A DNA stretch of 64,000 bases from Odoribacter sp. (GCA_023663145.1 JAMPHZ010000009.1:21681-85680), one strand, 5' to 3'; shown: positions 44,202-54,415, counted from the stretch's first letter. The notes: a model not told the origin generated them from the letters alone. Made by a program: numbers and translations.

Positions 44202-45684
44202 ACATATAGCTCAGGACCTCTTTTTGGACTGTCGAGCCTCCAAGATATCCAACGCCAAGATATAGGACTGCCAATATTGTCAATTCCACAACTATAGAAA
44301 TGTAGGGATTTACTATCAGACTGCCTGAAAAGGCCATAAGTATTCCTGCTATCAGGCTCAATGCCGCGTAAGGGGTCATATCAGTCAGATAGTGCAGAAG
44401 AGGGCGTTTACAGTACCTTGACAAAATAATTAATGATGCAACCCATGTCACAAAAGATGCAGCGATCTGTCCATATAATAGAATCGATATGCCCCACACT
44501 ATATCATATGTACGCGTAAGAGCGATATATGGTAACGTAATGGCAAGAGCTATAAGCGCTATCGTATCACGCAACACTTCCATCCACATTATGCTCTTGG
44601 CATGGCCGAGAGCAAGCAGCACGTTGTTATAGTAACCTATAAAGACTGTAAAAATTCCTTTGACTAACAGTAATTGAAAAAGATATATGGAAGGATCCCA
44701 TTTACTCCCGAATAACGCATGAAATATGGGAGTGGCCATGGCTATCAAACCAATAAATGCCGGGAAAACGAGGTAGGAGGTGAAACGGTTCATCTTAGAA
44801 CTCATATGGCTGAAGCGATCCCTCTCATCTTGAACTGATGATAATGCAGGTAAGAAAGATGAGGTAAGCACTTGAGATAGTGACATTATTCCCATCTTGC
44901 TCCATTTATCGCTTTGCGTATAGTAGCCAAGCGATGCCATTCCGACCCTGTTACCTATAAAAAATGAATATATGTTGAGAAACAATGTGTTGAGGAATGA
45001 TGTAAGCATCATTCTTGAACCAATGTTGAAATAACTCCTTAATATCTTGAATGAGAAAACCGGAGATGGCAACCATCGCTGCGATGTCCAGAGCACTAAG
45101 GTCTTGACTGCTGACAGTGTAATAGTCTGCCAAACAATTGCCCATGCGCCAAATCCGTTTATTGCAAGGGCTATTCCGGTCACTCCTCCACACGCAAGTC
45201 CGAGGCTGTTTGATACTGCCACCATTTTTACGTCCATCCTTTTCATGAGCCTGTTGACCTGTACTATAGAGGCTGCATTTAAGATAAATGATAAAAACAT
45301 CACTCTTGAGAGAGGGACTAGCCTATCGTCGCCTTGAAAACAATCGGCTATTAGTGGAGCGCTGAAAAACAATACTATATAAATAGCCGTTGCGACAGCC
45401 ATATTAAACCAAAGCACTGTTGAATAATCAGCCTGTGTAGGGTTTTTACGCTGAATAAGGGCAGAGGAGAAACCACTATCTACAAGAAGTGATGCAAATG
45501 CCTGAAAGACGAGGACAGCACCTACTAATCCGAAGTCTTCCTGTGACAACAGTCGGGCGAGAATTATTCCTGTTATTGCATACAGTACCTGCGCTGCCAC
45601 CCTGTCAATGGCATTCCATTTTAAAGTGCGGGCTGTGCGTACTTTAAGAGAAGGCTGTTGCAGAAGGTCGTCAGACATTATCAA
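44173..45684 (-). CDS. Polysaccharide/lipid-linked oligosaccharide flippase (Wzx/TuaB-like)
   Basis: A 503-residue inner-membrane protein with about 13-14 hydrophobic segments. The opening pattern TARTLKWNAIDRVAAQVLYAITGIILARLLSQEDFG (~17-52) and the motif VDSGFSSALIQRKNPTQADYSTVLWFN (~69-95) are characteristic of the TuaB/Wzx-like polysaccharide export group (MVF superfamily). It probably flips a lipid-linked glycan across the inner membrane. Surroundings (dusB, DUF2807) give no pathway clue. It overlaps the DUF2807 gene by four bases and shares 29 bases at its 3' end with the convergent receptor. Confidence 0.9.
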   Translation of the reverse strand: MIMSDDLLQQPSLKVRTARTLKWNAIDRVAAQVLYAITGIILARLLSQEDFGLVGAVLVFQAFASLLVDSGFSSALIQRKNPTQADYSTVLWFNMAVATAIYIVLFFSAPLIADCFQGDDRLVPLSRVMFLSFILNAASIVQVNRLMKRMDVKMVAVSNSLGLACGGVTGIALAINGFGAWAIVWQTITLSAVKTLVLWTSQRWLPSPVFSFKILRSYFNIGSRMMLTSFLNTLFLNIYSFFIGNRVGMASLGYYTQSDKWSKMGIMSLSQVLTSSFLPALSSVQDERDRFSHMSSKMNRFTSYLVFPAFIGLIAMATPIFHALFGSKWDPSIYLFQLLLVKGIFTVFIGYYNNVLLALGHAKSIMWMEVLRDTIALIALAITLPYIALTRTYDIVWGISILLYGQIAASFVTWVASLIILSRYCKRPLLHYLTDMTPYAALSLIAGILMAFSGSLIVNPYISIVVELTILAVLYLGVGYLGGSTVQKEVLSYMFKTQRRGVR

Positions 45685-46385
45685 TTACTTCCGATTGCAA
45701 CGGCCTTCACACCTAACGAGCGGTTTGTGATCTTCTCAGGCTCTCCGGTATAATACACTGTACCTGAACCGGCGCCATAAATACTCAGAGCTTCAGTTGC
45801 CTTACAGTCAACAGAACCGGTGCCGGTCACAATGACCTTTACATTTTGGCCGCCAAGACCTCCTGCCTCCACGGTCCCGGTTCCTACGTTTGCAAGTTTT
45901 ACTTTTGTGGCCTCTCCGTTGATTACTATGTGCCCTCGGCCGGTATTTATGCCGGCATCAATAGATCCAGCTTCTATATATCTGATGATTATTGCTCCGT
46001 TTCCTACTACACGCGCTTTGAAGGATTGCACGGGTACAGTTCTCTCAACATAAATCGTTGAATCTGCTGTGTTCTCAACCTTAGTAAGGTTGCGGGAAAA
46101 CACATGTATTGTCGGTAGTTGGCCATGAAATTCCATCATGTCAACCTGAATGTGCAGTTGGGATTTATTATTTGTGAAAATAAGGCGTTGGGCTACATCG
46201 GGAGAACATTCAAAGTATGCCCATCCGGCAGAATCCTCCGAGCAATGATACGTTACGTTTATGGCATCAGTTACCTTCAGCTCGCTGAAGTCCATGACTT
46301 CAAGCTTGTACTGTGCGACATCTTCATGAGCTACAGCATAGATTGTTGAAGCAATAAATATTAATAAAAGCTTTAAGCGAGTCAT
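45681..46385 (-). CDS. DUF2807 (head GIN) domain secreted protein
   Basis: A 234-residue predicted periplasmic protein. The signal peptide is MTRLKLLLIFIASTIYAVA. The mature part reads as a right-handed beta-helix-like domain typical of DUF2807: FSELKVTDAINVTYH at the start, then rungs such as KVENTADSTIYVERTV, ARVVGNGAIIIRYIEA, GSIDAGINTGRGHIVI and VTGTGSVDCKAT. Function in the family is unknown. It lies 18 bases after dusB and overlaps the flippase by four bases, so the three are likely co-transcribed. Confidence 0.87.
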   Translation of the reverse strand: MTRLKLLLIFIASTIYAVAHEDVAQYKLEVMDFSELKVTDAINVTYHCSEDSAGWAYFECSPDVAQRLIFTNNKSQLHIQVDMMEFHGQLPTIHVFSRNLTKVENTADSTIYVERTVPVQSFKARVVGNGAIIIRYIEAGSIDAGINTGRGHIVINGEATKVKLANVGTGTVEAGGLGGQNVKVIVTGTGSVDCKATEALSIYGAGSGTVYYTGEPEKITNRSLGVKAVAIGSN

Positions 46386-46403
46386 ATCTATCTATGGTTA
46401 ATT

Positions 46404-47381
46404 TTAAAGTTTCAAGTAGTTATGCGATATGTTATCGAGAATCATATCAAGTTCCTCAATTGTAGCAGCCCGTAGCATTGCAATGCGCGTAGACCTAAAG
46501 TCAGCTATCCCTTTGAACAGTGGGGTTGCCGCAAGATGGCGCCGTATATGGAGTATGCCTCTTATTTCGCCGAGACGCTCTACACTTTCATGCACGAGTC
46601 TCCGCATTATTGCCATTTTCTCGGCTGTGGAGAGTATACAGTCCTTTCCGCCTAAATAATCTGTGATTTCCCGGAATATCCAAGGAGCACCTATCGAGGC
46701 TCTACCAACCATTATGGCATCTACACCTGATTCGCGGAAAGCACGGTCGGCTTGCTCGCCGTTGCATATATCGCCATTACCAATGACAGGGATATGCAGT
46801 CGAGGATTAGCTTTGACCCGGGCTATCATTTCCCAATCGGCAGTTCCTGTGTATATTTGCGATCTGGTACGGCCATGGACCGTAAGTGCCGCAATACCGC
46901 AGTCCTGAAGTTGTTCTGACAGTTCAACTATGATTTTGGATTCATGATCCCAGCCAAGTCTGGTTTTAACCGTTACAGGCAGTTTTACTGCTTTGACAAT
47001 GGCTTTTGTTATCTCAAGCATTTTGGGGACATTCCTTAACATGCCTGCTCCAGCACCCTTTCCTGCGACCTTTTTTACCGGGCAGCCGAAGTTTATATCA
47101 ATAAAATCCGGGCTTGCCTCTTGTGCAAGTAATGCCGCCTCTACCATTGGCACTGTTTCACGGCCGTATAGCTGGATAGCGGTTGGCCTTTCATCATCAA
47201 GCCGTAATTTACGTGTAGTGGCATCAATATTCCTGACAAGAGCATCGGCGCTCACAAATTCGGTGTAGCCGGCAGCTGCGCCCATTTCTCGGCACAACTG
47301 CCTGAAAGGAGCATCCGTTACGTCTTCCATAGGAGCAAGCACTACGGGCTTTTCGCCTAAATCTATATCGCCGATTTTCAT
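46404..47381 (-). CDS. dusB: tRNA-dihydrouridine synthase
   Basis: A 325-residue flavin-dependent enzyme that reduces uridines in the tRNA D-loop. The FMN barrel begins with VVLAPMEDVTDAPFRQLCREMGA. The catalytic cysteine lies in INFGCPVKKVAGKGAGAGMLRN (~Cys99). VTVKTRLGWD, TVHGRTRSQIYTGTADW and VIGNGDICNG are family motifs, as is DAIMVGRASIGAPWIF. The helical C-terminal domain (~245-325) is present. It follows a TAAATTTG -7 element by ~20 bases and leads the dusB-DUF2807-flippase operon. The Dus subgroup (DusB) is by overall likeness. Confidence 0.93.
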   Translation of the reverse strand: MKIGDIDLGEKPVVLAPMEDVTDAPFRQLCREMGAAAGYTEFVSADALVRNIDATTRKLRLDDERPTAIQLYGRETVPMVEAALLAQEASPDFIDINFGCPVKKVAGKGAGAGMLRNVPKMLEITKAIVKAVKLPVTVKTRLGWDHESKIIVELSEQLQDCGIAALTVHGRTRSQIYTGTADWEMIARVKANPRLHIPVIGNGDICNGEQADRAFRESGVDAIMVGRASIGAPWIFREITDYLGGKDCILSTAEKMAIMRRLVHESVERLGEIRGILHIRRHLAATPLFKGIADFRSTRIAMLRAATIEELDMILDNISHNYLKL

Positions 47382-47399
47382 AGTCAGTAAATTTTAGTG

Positions 47400-47407
47400 C
47401 AAATTTA
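47400..47407 (-). promoter_or_regulatory. -7 element of the dusB operon
   Basis: TAAATTTG on the minus strand, 19 bases before the dusB start; no matching TTG box at the usual distance. Confidence 0.5.
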
Positions 47408-47463
47408 CGAAGATTTTAATAATCGCAGCCTGCTTGGATTGACAAATAATTGGCCTTTTTAGC

Positions 47464-49503
47464 TTATTTAATCTTTCCTGTGCCTGCTTGTTCCTTTATG
47501 TATCCATGGCGGAATGCGTAAAGCAATTCGGTGAGTTCGTTGATCTGAGATTGGAGTTCTTCGCCTTTGTCTGTATCCCGCACTCTCATCCTATGTTGCG
47601 ATAACTCTATAACCTCTGTTGTTCCGGCGATGTCAAGTCCATGGATAATTGCATCTTCTGCTGACGTAAAGGGCTCATGTTTGACAAGCTGAAATCCTCT
47701 TGAATGAAATACGAGTGTATATCCGGCAGCTCCGGTTGTGGAATGGTAAGCTCTGGCGAATCCTCCGTCTATTACCATGAGTCTACCGTCAGCACGTATA
47801 GGAGTCTCACCTTTATTAAGCTTTACAGGCACATGACCGTTAATTATATGTCTGTGGGGACCTTGTACGCCAAATTCAGCCATAATCTTGTCACAGATAT
47901 CAGGATTATTGCGTAGGGAGTAGTAATAACCCTCTGTTTCCTTGTGAGTTGACTTGTCATCTATGAACTGACGCTCGAATGTCGCCATTTTTGTTTTGTC
48001 AAACAGAGGCGAATCAGGACCGCTCCACAGATACCAAAAGAAGTCGCGTGAGAATATGCGTTTGTCTTCAGGAGTATCTGAGTTGAAAGCTTCGCGGATT
48101 GTAGAGCCCACGCGTTTCATGAGTTGACGCCCTTTCACTTTATCTCCATTGATATTCACTTCTTTAAATGAACCGTCTGAATTTAGAGGCACAGAAGCAT
48201 GAAATAGCAGGTTGGAGTTATAGACGCCATACATGGATCCGTGTGAAAGCAAGCACTGCATGTGCCGGGCAAGCTTGTCGCTAACCATGAATGAGTGCCG
48301 CAATTTGCATATCAGATTCTGCTCTTCTTCAGTCAGGCGATATGGATCAGCCGGATCGACAGTTGGAAAGTGGAGGTCTTTCATGCGATAGGTTTCACCA
48401 TCGATCGAAATAGTGCCATCTTCAAAATTGATTCGGTGAAGTAGCTTTCTTGAATCCATTCCCCACTCGGGATGACGGTCATATAGAGCTGCTTCAAGTT
48501 TAAACTGGATTATGGTAATGGCTTTATGCATTCGGGCGATCAGTAACCGTGATTTTTCGCTAAGCTCCTCATCGGGTGCTGCATCAGGATCGGTTTTGGG
48601 CTCGAAACCTTTGCATGGGTCATCTCCGTAAACATCCATGGCGAATGTCGCGAGAGGCAATAGATTTATGCCATATCCATCTTCAAGTGTGGCCATGTTG
48701 GCATATCGCAGTGATATACGTAATACTGATGCCATACACGCTTCATTGCCGGCTGCGGCCCCCATCCATAGTGCGTCATGGTTACCCCATTGAAAATCGA
48801 ATTTACCATATTCAATCAATGTATCCATTATAAGATGCGCCCCTGGACCCCTATCAAATACATCTCCTAATATGTGCAGACGGTCGATGCTGAGGCGTTG
48901 AATCACGTTGCATAGGGCAGTGATGAAAGCATCTGCACGGTCGGTTGATATTATGGTTTCTATGATACGTGTGAAATAAGGTAATTTGTTATCTTCCTGT
49001 GAAGATGATTCGTGGAGTAGTTCTTCTATTATGTAGGCGAATTCCGGCGGCAGAGCTTTACGAACCTTTGAACGTGTATATTTAGATGATACTGATCTGG
49101 CTACTTTAACTAACCTGTGCAAGGTAATTGTATAAAAATCATAAAGAGCTTCGTCATCATCATTCGCAGCATGCAAGTACTCAAGTTTCTGCTCAGGATA
49201 ATATATGAGCGAACATAATTGTCGTATATCGTTATTGGAAAGAGATGTTCCGAATATTTCGGTAACCTTGCGTCGTATATTACCGGAGGCGTTTTTCAGA
49301 ATGTGTCTGAATGCCTCGCTCTCCCCGTGGATGTCTGCCACAAAATGCTCAGTGCCTTTTGGTAAATTCAATATCGCTTCAAGATTAATTATTTCGGATG
49401 AGGCAGCTCCTATGTTGGGAAACGATCTGGCGAGTAATTCAAGAACGCGCAGGTCGTTCTCAATCTGCGAGGGCGTGTATTCTATTCGTTGAGTAGCTTT
49501 CAT
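47464..49503 (-). CDS. fbp: Fructose-1,6-bisphosphatase class III
   Basis: A 679-residue cytosolic gluconeogenesis enzyme of the Firmicutes/Bacteroidetes class III type, a metallophosphoesterase unrelated to classes I and II. The metal motifs are visible: HFVADIHGESEAFRHIL (~57-73), LHILGDVFDRGPGAH (~215-229), FQWGNHDALWMGAAAG (~242-257), and IINGHVPVKLNKGETPI with VIDGGFARAYHSTTG near the C-terminus. Length is usual. It is the last gene of the AddB-like, hemW, AlkZ-like, fbp run, three bases after the AlkZ-like stop. Confidence 0.96.
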   Translation of the reverse strand: MKATQRIEYTPSQIENDLRVLELLARSFPNIGAASSEIINLEAILNLPKGTEHFVADIHGESEAFRHILKNASGNIRRKVTEIFGTSLSNNDIRQLCSLIYYPEQKLEYLHAANDDDEALYDFYTITLHRLVKVARSVSSKYTRSKVRKALPPEFAYIIEELLHESSSQEDNKLPYFTRIIETIISTDRADAFITALCNVIQRLSIDRLHILGDVFDRGPGAHLIMDTLIEYGKFDFQWGNHDALWMGAAAGNEACMASVLRISLRYANMATLEDGYGINLLPLATFAMDVYGDDPCKGFEPKTDPDAAPDEELSEKSRLLIARMHKAITIIQFKLEAALYDRHPEWGMDSRKLLHRINFEDGTISIDGETYRMKDLHFPTVDPADPYRLTEEEQNLICKLRHSFMVSDKLARHMQCLLSHGSMYGVYNSNLLFHASVPLNSDGSFKEVNINGDKVKGRQLMKRVGSTIREAFNSDTPEDKRIFSRDFFWYLWSGPDSPLFDKTKMATFERQFIDDKSTHKETEGYYYSLRNNPDICDKIMAEFGVQGPHRHIINGHVPVKLNKGETPIRADGRLMVIDGGFARAYHSTTGAAGYTLVFHSRGFQLVKHEPFTSAEDAIIHGLDIAGTTEVIELSQHRMRVRDTDKGEELQSQINELTELLYAFRHGYIKEQAGTGKIK

Positions 49504-49506
49504 TTA

Positions 49507-50232
49507 TCAGAAATCTATGAGTTTATTAATGGATTTGATGTCAGCTCCGGGAATGTCAAGAGTCAGCAGACGATTCTGCATTATATTGAACGACTCCCAT
49601 GGATCAACATCGCAGTCCGCTATTTCATTGCCATATAAAGCTTCAGGTGTGGTATAGCGGGCTATTCCCCAGCCACGTGGGGTGCCATACCGGTCTATAT
49701 CATATTCGAAATCAGCAATTGTGATGTATCCTGCCATTTGAAGCCTGGCCATGGAAGTGTCAAAGCCTGTCTTCCCCTTTGTATTTCCGGCAACCACCTT
49801 ATTGGTAAGTTTGTCAAGAGGGTTTAACTTGGAGCGACCTGATGAAGTAAAACCGGCAAGACGTTTGAAATCGCGCGATAGAAGAGATTCATGTTCCTGT
49901 AGAATCCCGACCAAACGCATGTCACCCTCGAGATCCGGAGTCTTATTAAAATGGCTATATATGTATCTCCGGTAGTTTATATAATGAGGCAGGAGGTCAA
50001 GAGAGATGTATGCTGCACGTCGGCCGCTGAATTTACCATAGGCGCACGTCATCAAGCGCAACACTTGCCCTTTCCATTCCCATGGACCATCTTCCAGATC
50101 CCATAGCAAATCATCACGGGTTAATTCTTCGACCGAATAGCCTTTTATTGGCCCCGCGAAATATGGTAAAAAGCCGACCTTGAGCACAAATTGTTCAAGT
50201 TCATTATAAGATTGTAATGTTTTGAATGCCAT
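49507..50232 (-). CDS. AlkZ-related (HTH_42-like) protein
   Basis: A 241-residue cytosolic protein. I place the start at 50232 (MAFKTLQSYNELEQF), eight bases past the hemW stop, rather than 50328, which would lie inside hemW. DGPWEWKGQVLR (~47-58), AYGKFSGRRAAYIS, the LSRDFKRLAGF helix and FDTSMARLQMAGYITIADFEYDIDRYGTPRGWGIARYTTPE fit proteins labelled AlkZ-related, which share a winged-helix fold with bacterial interstrand-crosslink and alkyl-base DNA glycosylases. The catalytic QxQ motif of true AlkZ is not evident, so glycosylase activity is uncertain. It sits in a run with an AddB-like nuclease, mildly supporting a DNA-related role. Confidence 0.7.
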   Translation of the reverse strand: MAFKTLQSYNELEQFVLKVGFLPYFAGPIKGYSVEELTRDDLLWDLEDGPWEWKGQVLRLMTCAYGKFSGRRAAYISLDLLPHYINYRRYIYSHFNKTPDLEGDMRLVGILQEHESLLSRDFKRLAGFTSSGRSKLNPLDKLTNKVVAGNTKGKTGFDTSMARLQMAGYITIADFEYDIDRYGTPRGWGIARYTTPEALYGNEIADCDVDPWESFNIMQNRLLTLDIPGADIKSINKLIDF

Positions 50233-50239
50233 TTTATGG

Positions 50240-51352
50240 TTAACAATCATTAATCTGTATAAGTTCGCGAATAAAACTGTCGGCAATAAGCCAATATTGT
50301 GGAAGTATTGAAAGTTTGTTATTGTCAAGCTTCATACAGCCTCTTTTAATGAACATCTCGGCATCGGCGATAATACGTTCGGCAAAATTGGTCGGGAGAT
50401 TTGTCAAGTCAAGCCCAGCAGATGTTCGTAATGATGTGACAATATTGTCGTTAATCCGGTCAATACTTGTTTCAGATTCTATCTCATATGGAGTAGGGAG
50501 CATTGAAAGCCATCTGTCCACATCGGAGATGTCAATGCGACGTGTTTTACCATCGAATGAATGTGCCGATGGCCCGAGGCCGAGCCACTCTCCACCATGT
50601 GTCCAATAGATGGAATTATGGCGCGAGTGGTTTCCTGGGGTGGAGAAGTTGGATATTTCATAATGCTCAAATCCATATTGGGCCGTAATATTCCGCAATA
50701 TTTCGAACTGACCGGCTATGACATCATCATCAGGTGGGGGTGGATCAATGTTTTTATGATACCTGCGTGAAAGAGCTGTGTTATCATAATACGAGAGACA
50801 GTACGCCGAGAGGTGAGTAATCCCGGAAGATAATACTCTATTAAGTGTCTGAACCCAAGTATTCAGCGTCATCCGCGGAATACCGTAGATAAGGTCACAG
50901 CTGATATTGGTTATACCGTTGTCTTGAAGGCACGTGATTGCGTTAAGTGCTGTTGATGCATCGTGACGCCGCCTCATCCACCGCAGGATGTCATTGTCGA
51001 GACTCTGAATACCCATACTCACGCGGTTTATGCCCATATTGCGCCACTCGGCAACAGTCTGTGGCGTGATATCCTCAGGATTAGCCTCTATAGTAAATTC
51101 TTCTACACATCGGGTGTCAATCTCTTTGATAATATGTTCGAGCAAGGAAGGATGCATTACAGATGGAGTGCCTCCGCCGAAGTAAATTGTGGATGGGCAT
51201 CCGGAGAGTTCTTCCCTGCGGTAGCGATACTCTGCGGATATACCGGCTGCTACCTCGTCGATCCGTTTCCTGACCGGCGTGGAGTAGAAGTCGCAGTAAA
51301 TACACTTACTGTGGCAGAAAGGTATATGTATATATATTCCTTTAGGTGCCAT
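50240..51352 (-). CDS. hemW: Radical SAM heme chaperone HemW
   Basis: A 370-residue cytosolic radical SAM protein that binds heme and delivers it to target proteins; older annotation calls it coproporphyrinogen oxidase-like. The cluster motif CHSKCIYC (C-x3-C-x2-C) is at ~13-20 within YIHIPFCHSKCIYCDFYS. TIYFGGGTPSVMHPSLL, EFTIEANPEDIT and NRVSMGIQSLDNDIL are the following family blocks. The HemN_C wing is at ~300-370. Its start directly adjoins the upstream nuclease stop, so both are in one operon. Confidence 0.93.
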   Translation of the reverse strand: MAPKGIYIHIPFCHSKCIYCDFYSTPVRKRIDEVAAGISAEYRYRREELSGCPSTIYFGGGTPSVMHPSLLEHIIKEIDTRCVEEFTIEANPEDITPQTVAEWRNMGINRVSMGIQSLDNDILRWMRRRHDASTALNAITCLQDNGITNISCDLIYGIPRMTLNTWVQTLNRVLSSGITHLSAYCLSYYDNTALSRRYHKNIDPPPPDDDVIAGQFEILRNITAQYGFEHYEISNFSTPGNHSRHNSIYWTHGGEWLGLGPSAHSFDGKTRRIDISDVDRWLSMLPTPYEIESETSIDRINDNIVTSLRTSAGLDLTNLPTNFAERIIADAEMFIKRGCMKLDNNKLSILPQYWLIADSFIRELIQINDC

Positions 51353-54300
51353 TTATAAGTCGTTGAGTGATACTGTTTTTCCACACATATTTATAAAGGG
51401 ACAGAACCGGCAGCCTTTTGTATCCTCGCATTGTGTGAACGGTATGTCTTTATTAAAGATGGAGGCAATGACATCTTCAAGCATGGGCCTGAATATAGCG
51501 CTCATTGCCGGATAAGGTTGCAGTTTACCTCTATTATATGTTATGTCAGGTATGTGGCCGGTGCTTGCAATCTCACGCAATTGATGTATAACCGGTAGGA
51601 TAGTCTCTCCTTCTCGTATCATGTCATTATATGCTTCACAATAAAGCATTAGCTGAAATATACCGTTGCGGTCATGATTGCCTGTGAAAAGATTCCCTAT
51701 ATTATCGCCTATAGATGTATAGTCGGTACCTGTCTTATAATCGATAAACCGCAGTATGCCATTTTCATCGCGGTCAATGCGGTCAATCATCATTCTGAAA
51801 TTTATGGATAAGTCAGGTGTAATCTGCCATTGTTTCCCAATATTAAGGCCATTCTCGATATCGTGGGCCGTGCCTCCGTTGGCCTGGTAATCCATCTCTC
51901 CCTTTACATAAGTAAAACCTTGCCCCTGGCAGTACTTTTCCTTCTCAGCCGCAAGCATCATCTCAACCTGCAATGTCACCGAGGCGGCCATCAGATATGC
52001 CTCAGCATTAAGTCTTGCCGATTTTGTCTGGTTATTTTCTCTTAGGGCCTCTTTCCTTATATTTTTCATGACCATGGCATGTATCTTATCATGATCAAGC
52101 ATAGAGTCTATTACACCAGCGTTGATTATCTTTCCTTCATACGGCTGATAAATATCTTTCATAGTATAATGGAAGATATTCCCAAGCATAGCTGCCGTCA
52201 TGTAACCTTCAGGGGGATTATCATCGCGCAGACCCTTTACATATTTCAGATAAAATGACAAGGGACACGCCATATATGCTTTCAGCGCTGATGCTGAGAT
52301 AAAACGCCCGCCTGGTTTGGTGAAAGTTGAAAGTTCTTCCAAGACCTCCTGATTTTTGGCGACTGTGATGACTCGTTGGTCAGGTTGCAAACCTGAATTA
52401 GCTACGGTGAGATGTTTCACATTGCCATTGTTGTGCAAGAAAAATAGTTGTGTGAGATATCGCGACATTTCGCCCCCGCCGCGGTGTCCTGCACGTGAAT
52501 CGTAAAACAAGGCGGCATGGCTCGCGCGTGAAATCATCCTGAAGAAATAGTAGGCATAGAACCCTTCTCGTCGTTCGATCGGTTGCAGACCGTAGCCTCG
52601 CCTGAGACTGTTTGGAATCATGGTCTTTATATAGTCACGGCGTGGGAAGGTGCGTTCATTCATTGATAATACAACAATATTGTCAAAATCTAACGCGCGT
52701 GTTTCAAGCACCCCCATAATCTGCACCCCCTCAAGGGGTGTCCCATTCAGCTGCAACGAGGATGAGGAGAGAGACTTCTCAAGCATCATGAAAAACGTAG
52801 ACTCCTGCATCTCTATGCCGTATTCCTTAATAACATCATATAATTCCTGAATCTTTACAGCATATGAATCAAGTATCTCGATCTCAAATGAATTATTAAA
52901 CGCCTGTGTTCCTACAGTTTTCTCAATACCATTTTTAAGGCCATTGATAAGCCCTATGGTATAATGATATACAGAATCCACATCATTTGGATCTATGACA
53001 GGCTGAAAAATATAATTCAATGTTTTATATTTTTCATTCAGTTCATCGACATCAATGTTATATAGCCTATTACTGCGGATATCGGTCCTGATTTTTTCAG
53101 CCTCGGCAGATGCGATGAGTTGTACGTGCGGATGTAACAGAACTTCAAGTACATCTTTGAAAAAAAATGTACGCGAGCCATCGCGCCGCTTGCGCAAATG
53201 TGTCTGCATCGCTATAATCACTCTCAGCAGTGTTGCAAACGTTGTAGATCCCATTGGAACGGACATCGTCACATTAATCTTTTGAAGACCGGGAGGCAGT
53301 GCGAGTATAAGTGGAAGTAAAAGTGATTGGTCGGGCAAAACTATGGATGTCTCAATGTCTCCATTGGTCGACATCATCCCGTCATTAATCCACTTCGTTA
53401 ATAAATTGGCCGCCTGTTTTGCCTGACCTATGGCTGATGGGACTCCTATTACATTTATCTCCGGCTTTACCGATGCATGTATAATATCAAAATCTGCGGG
53501 CATGGGGAATTGGGATGCCAAACGGTTGATTATATCCATTACGGGGGTAGATGCGAGCAAAGAGTCACTGCCGGGCGGCAGGTCCCAGAAAAAATCGGCA
53601 CAACCAATGTCTTTCAGCCTCTTCATTATGTGGACCTCCGCTGTCGAAAGATCACTAAGTCCGACAAATACAAAGTGGTTCCGTCGCAATGACTCAGCAC
53701 TTTCTGTCTCCACCTGCTTCACCGCCATGCGCGCTTGCTGTCCTCGTGTTGCCATACCTTTCACTTTCAAGCGATGGGTGAATTCTTTATATATACGGTC
53801 AAGAACCTGCCATAGAGCAATAAATTTACGGGCAACCGGTCGGTCATTGTCATCTGTCCCTCCTGGCTGGGTATGGAGCCAAAAGTGATCAATGTGCGAT
53901 GTTAAAGGTGTCTCACCCCATATGTCTCGTATAACTTCTTTTTGAGTCTCAGAAAGATAATCCGCTGTAATCTCTTTGAGAGCCTCAAGGTTTTTGTAAA
54001 CTTTGGACGGATCTGCAAGAGACATGTCGATTTCATCGAAATCGTTAAGAATCATATCGCCCCAAAAAATAAATCGGTCAAAATCCTTGATTTGTTTTTC
54101 GCGTCCCATCTCACGCAATATATCAGTGTAGGAGTGGTAAAGCGTGAACAGCTTATCGTAGTTAGACGCTTCTCTTAAAGCCGCACGGCGGGATAAAAAT
54201 TTGCCGAAAGTAGTAAAACGTGGCATAAAGCTGCACCGCATGACGTTGCCTGAAAGACGTATCTGAAAATAGCGCTTGAGGAACATTGCTGAGCGTTTGT

Positions 54301-54394
54301 TGGGGAGCACAAAAATCAAGTCAGCGAGATCTGAGTTCTCACGGCATTTGCAGTAATAGGATGCGACTTGTTCGAGAAATTTTTCGGCGGCCAT
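51353..54394 (-). CDS. AddB-like PD-(D/E)XK nuclease with iron-sulfur cluster motif
   Basis: A 1013-residue cytosolic protein related to the AddB/RexB side of the AddAB break-repair complex. A helicase-like N-terminal region starts with LIFVLPNKRSAMFLKRYF (~27-44). QIMGVLETRALDFDNIVVLSMNERTFPRR is the usual AddB-type motif near residue ~570. The nuclease core shows LRFIDYKTGTDY (Asp and Lys of D...DYK). The iron-sulfur motif has one Cys in YMACPLSFYLKY (~740) and three in GCRFCPFINMC at the C-terminus. The helicase partner AddA is not in the window. It has its own full promoter and is first of a four-gene run. Confidence 0.85.
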   Translation of the reverse strand: MAAEKFLEQVASYYCKCRENSDLADLIFVLPNKRSAMFLKRYFQIRLSGNVMRCSFMPRFTTFGKFLSRRAALREASNYDKLFTLYHSYTDILREMGREKQIKDFDRFIFWGDMILNDFDEIDMSLADPSKVYKNLEALKEITADYLSETQKEVIRDIWGETPLTSHIDHFWLHTQPGGTDDNDRPVARKFIALWQVLDRIYKEFTHRLKVKGMATRGQQARMAVKQVETESAESLRRNHFVFVGLSDLSTAEVHIMKRLKDIGCADFFWDLPPGSDSLLASTPVMDIINRLASQFPMPADFDIIHASVKPEINVIGVPSAIGQAKQAANLLTKWINDGMMSTNGDIETSIVLPDQSLLLPLILALPPGLQKINVTMSVPMGSTTFATLLRVIIAMQTHLRKRRDGSRTFFFKDVLEVLLHPHVQLIASAEAEKIRTDIRSNRLYNIDVDELNEKYKTLNYIFQPVIDPNDVDSVYHYTIGLINGLKNGIEKTVGTQAFNNSFEIEILDSYAVKIQELYDVIKEYGIEMQESTFFMMLEKSLSSSSLQLNGTPLEGVQIMGVLETRALDFDNIVVLSMNERTFPRRDYIKTMIPNSLRRGYGLQPIERREGFYAYYFFRMISRASHAALFYDSRAGHRGGGEMSRYLTQLFFLHNNGNVKHLTVANSGLQPDQRVITVAKNQEVLEELSTFTKPGGRFISASALKAYMACPLSFYLKYVKGLRDDNPPEGYMTAAMLGNIFHYTMKDIYQPYEGKIINAGVIDSMLDHDKIHAMVMKNIRKEALRENNQTKSARLNAEAYLMAASVTLQVEMMLAAEKEKYCQGQGFTYVKGEMDYQANGGTAHDIENGLNIGKQWQITPDLSINFRMMIDRIDRDENGILRFIDYKTGTDYTSIGDNIGNLFTGNHDRNGIFQLMLYCEAYNDMIREGETILPVIHQLREIASTGHIPDITYNRGKLQPYPAMSAIFRPMLEDVIASIFNKDIPFTQCEDTKGCRFCPFINMCGKTVSLNDL

Positions 54395-54415
54395 AAATAG
54401 GGATTAAAACTACCA

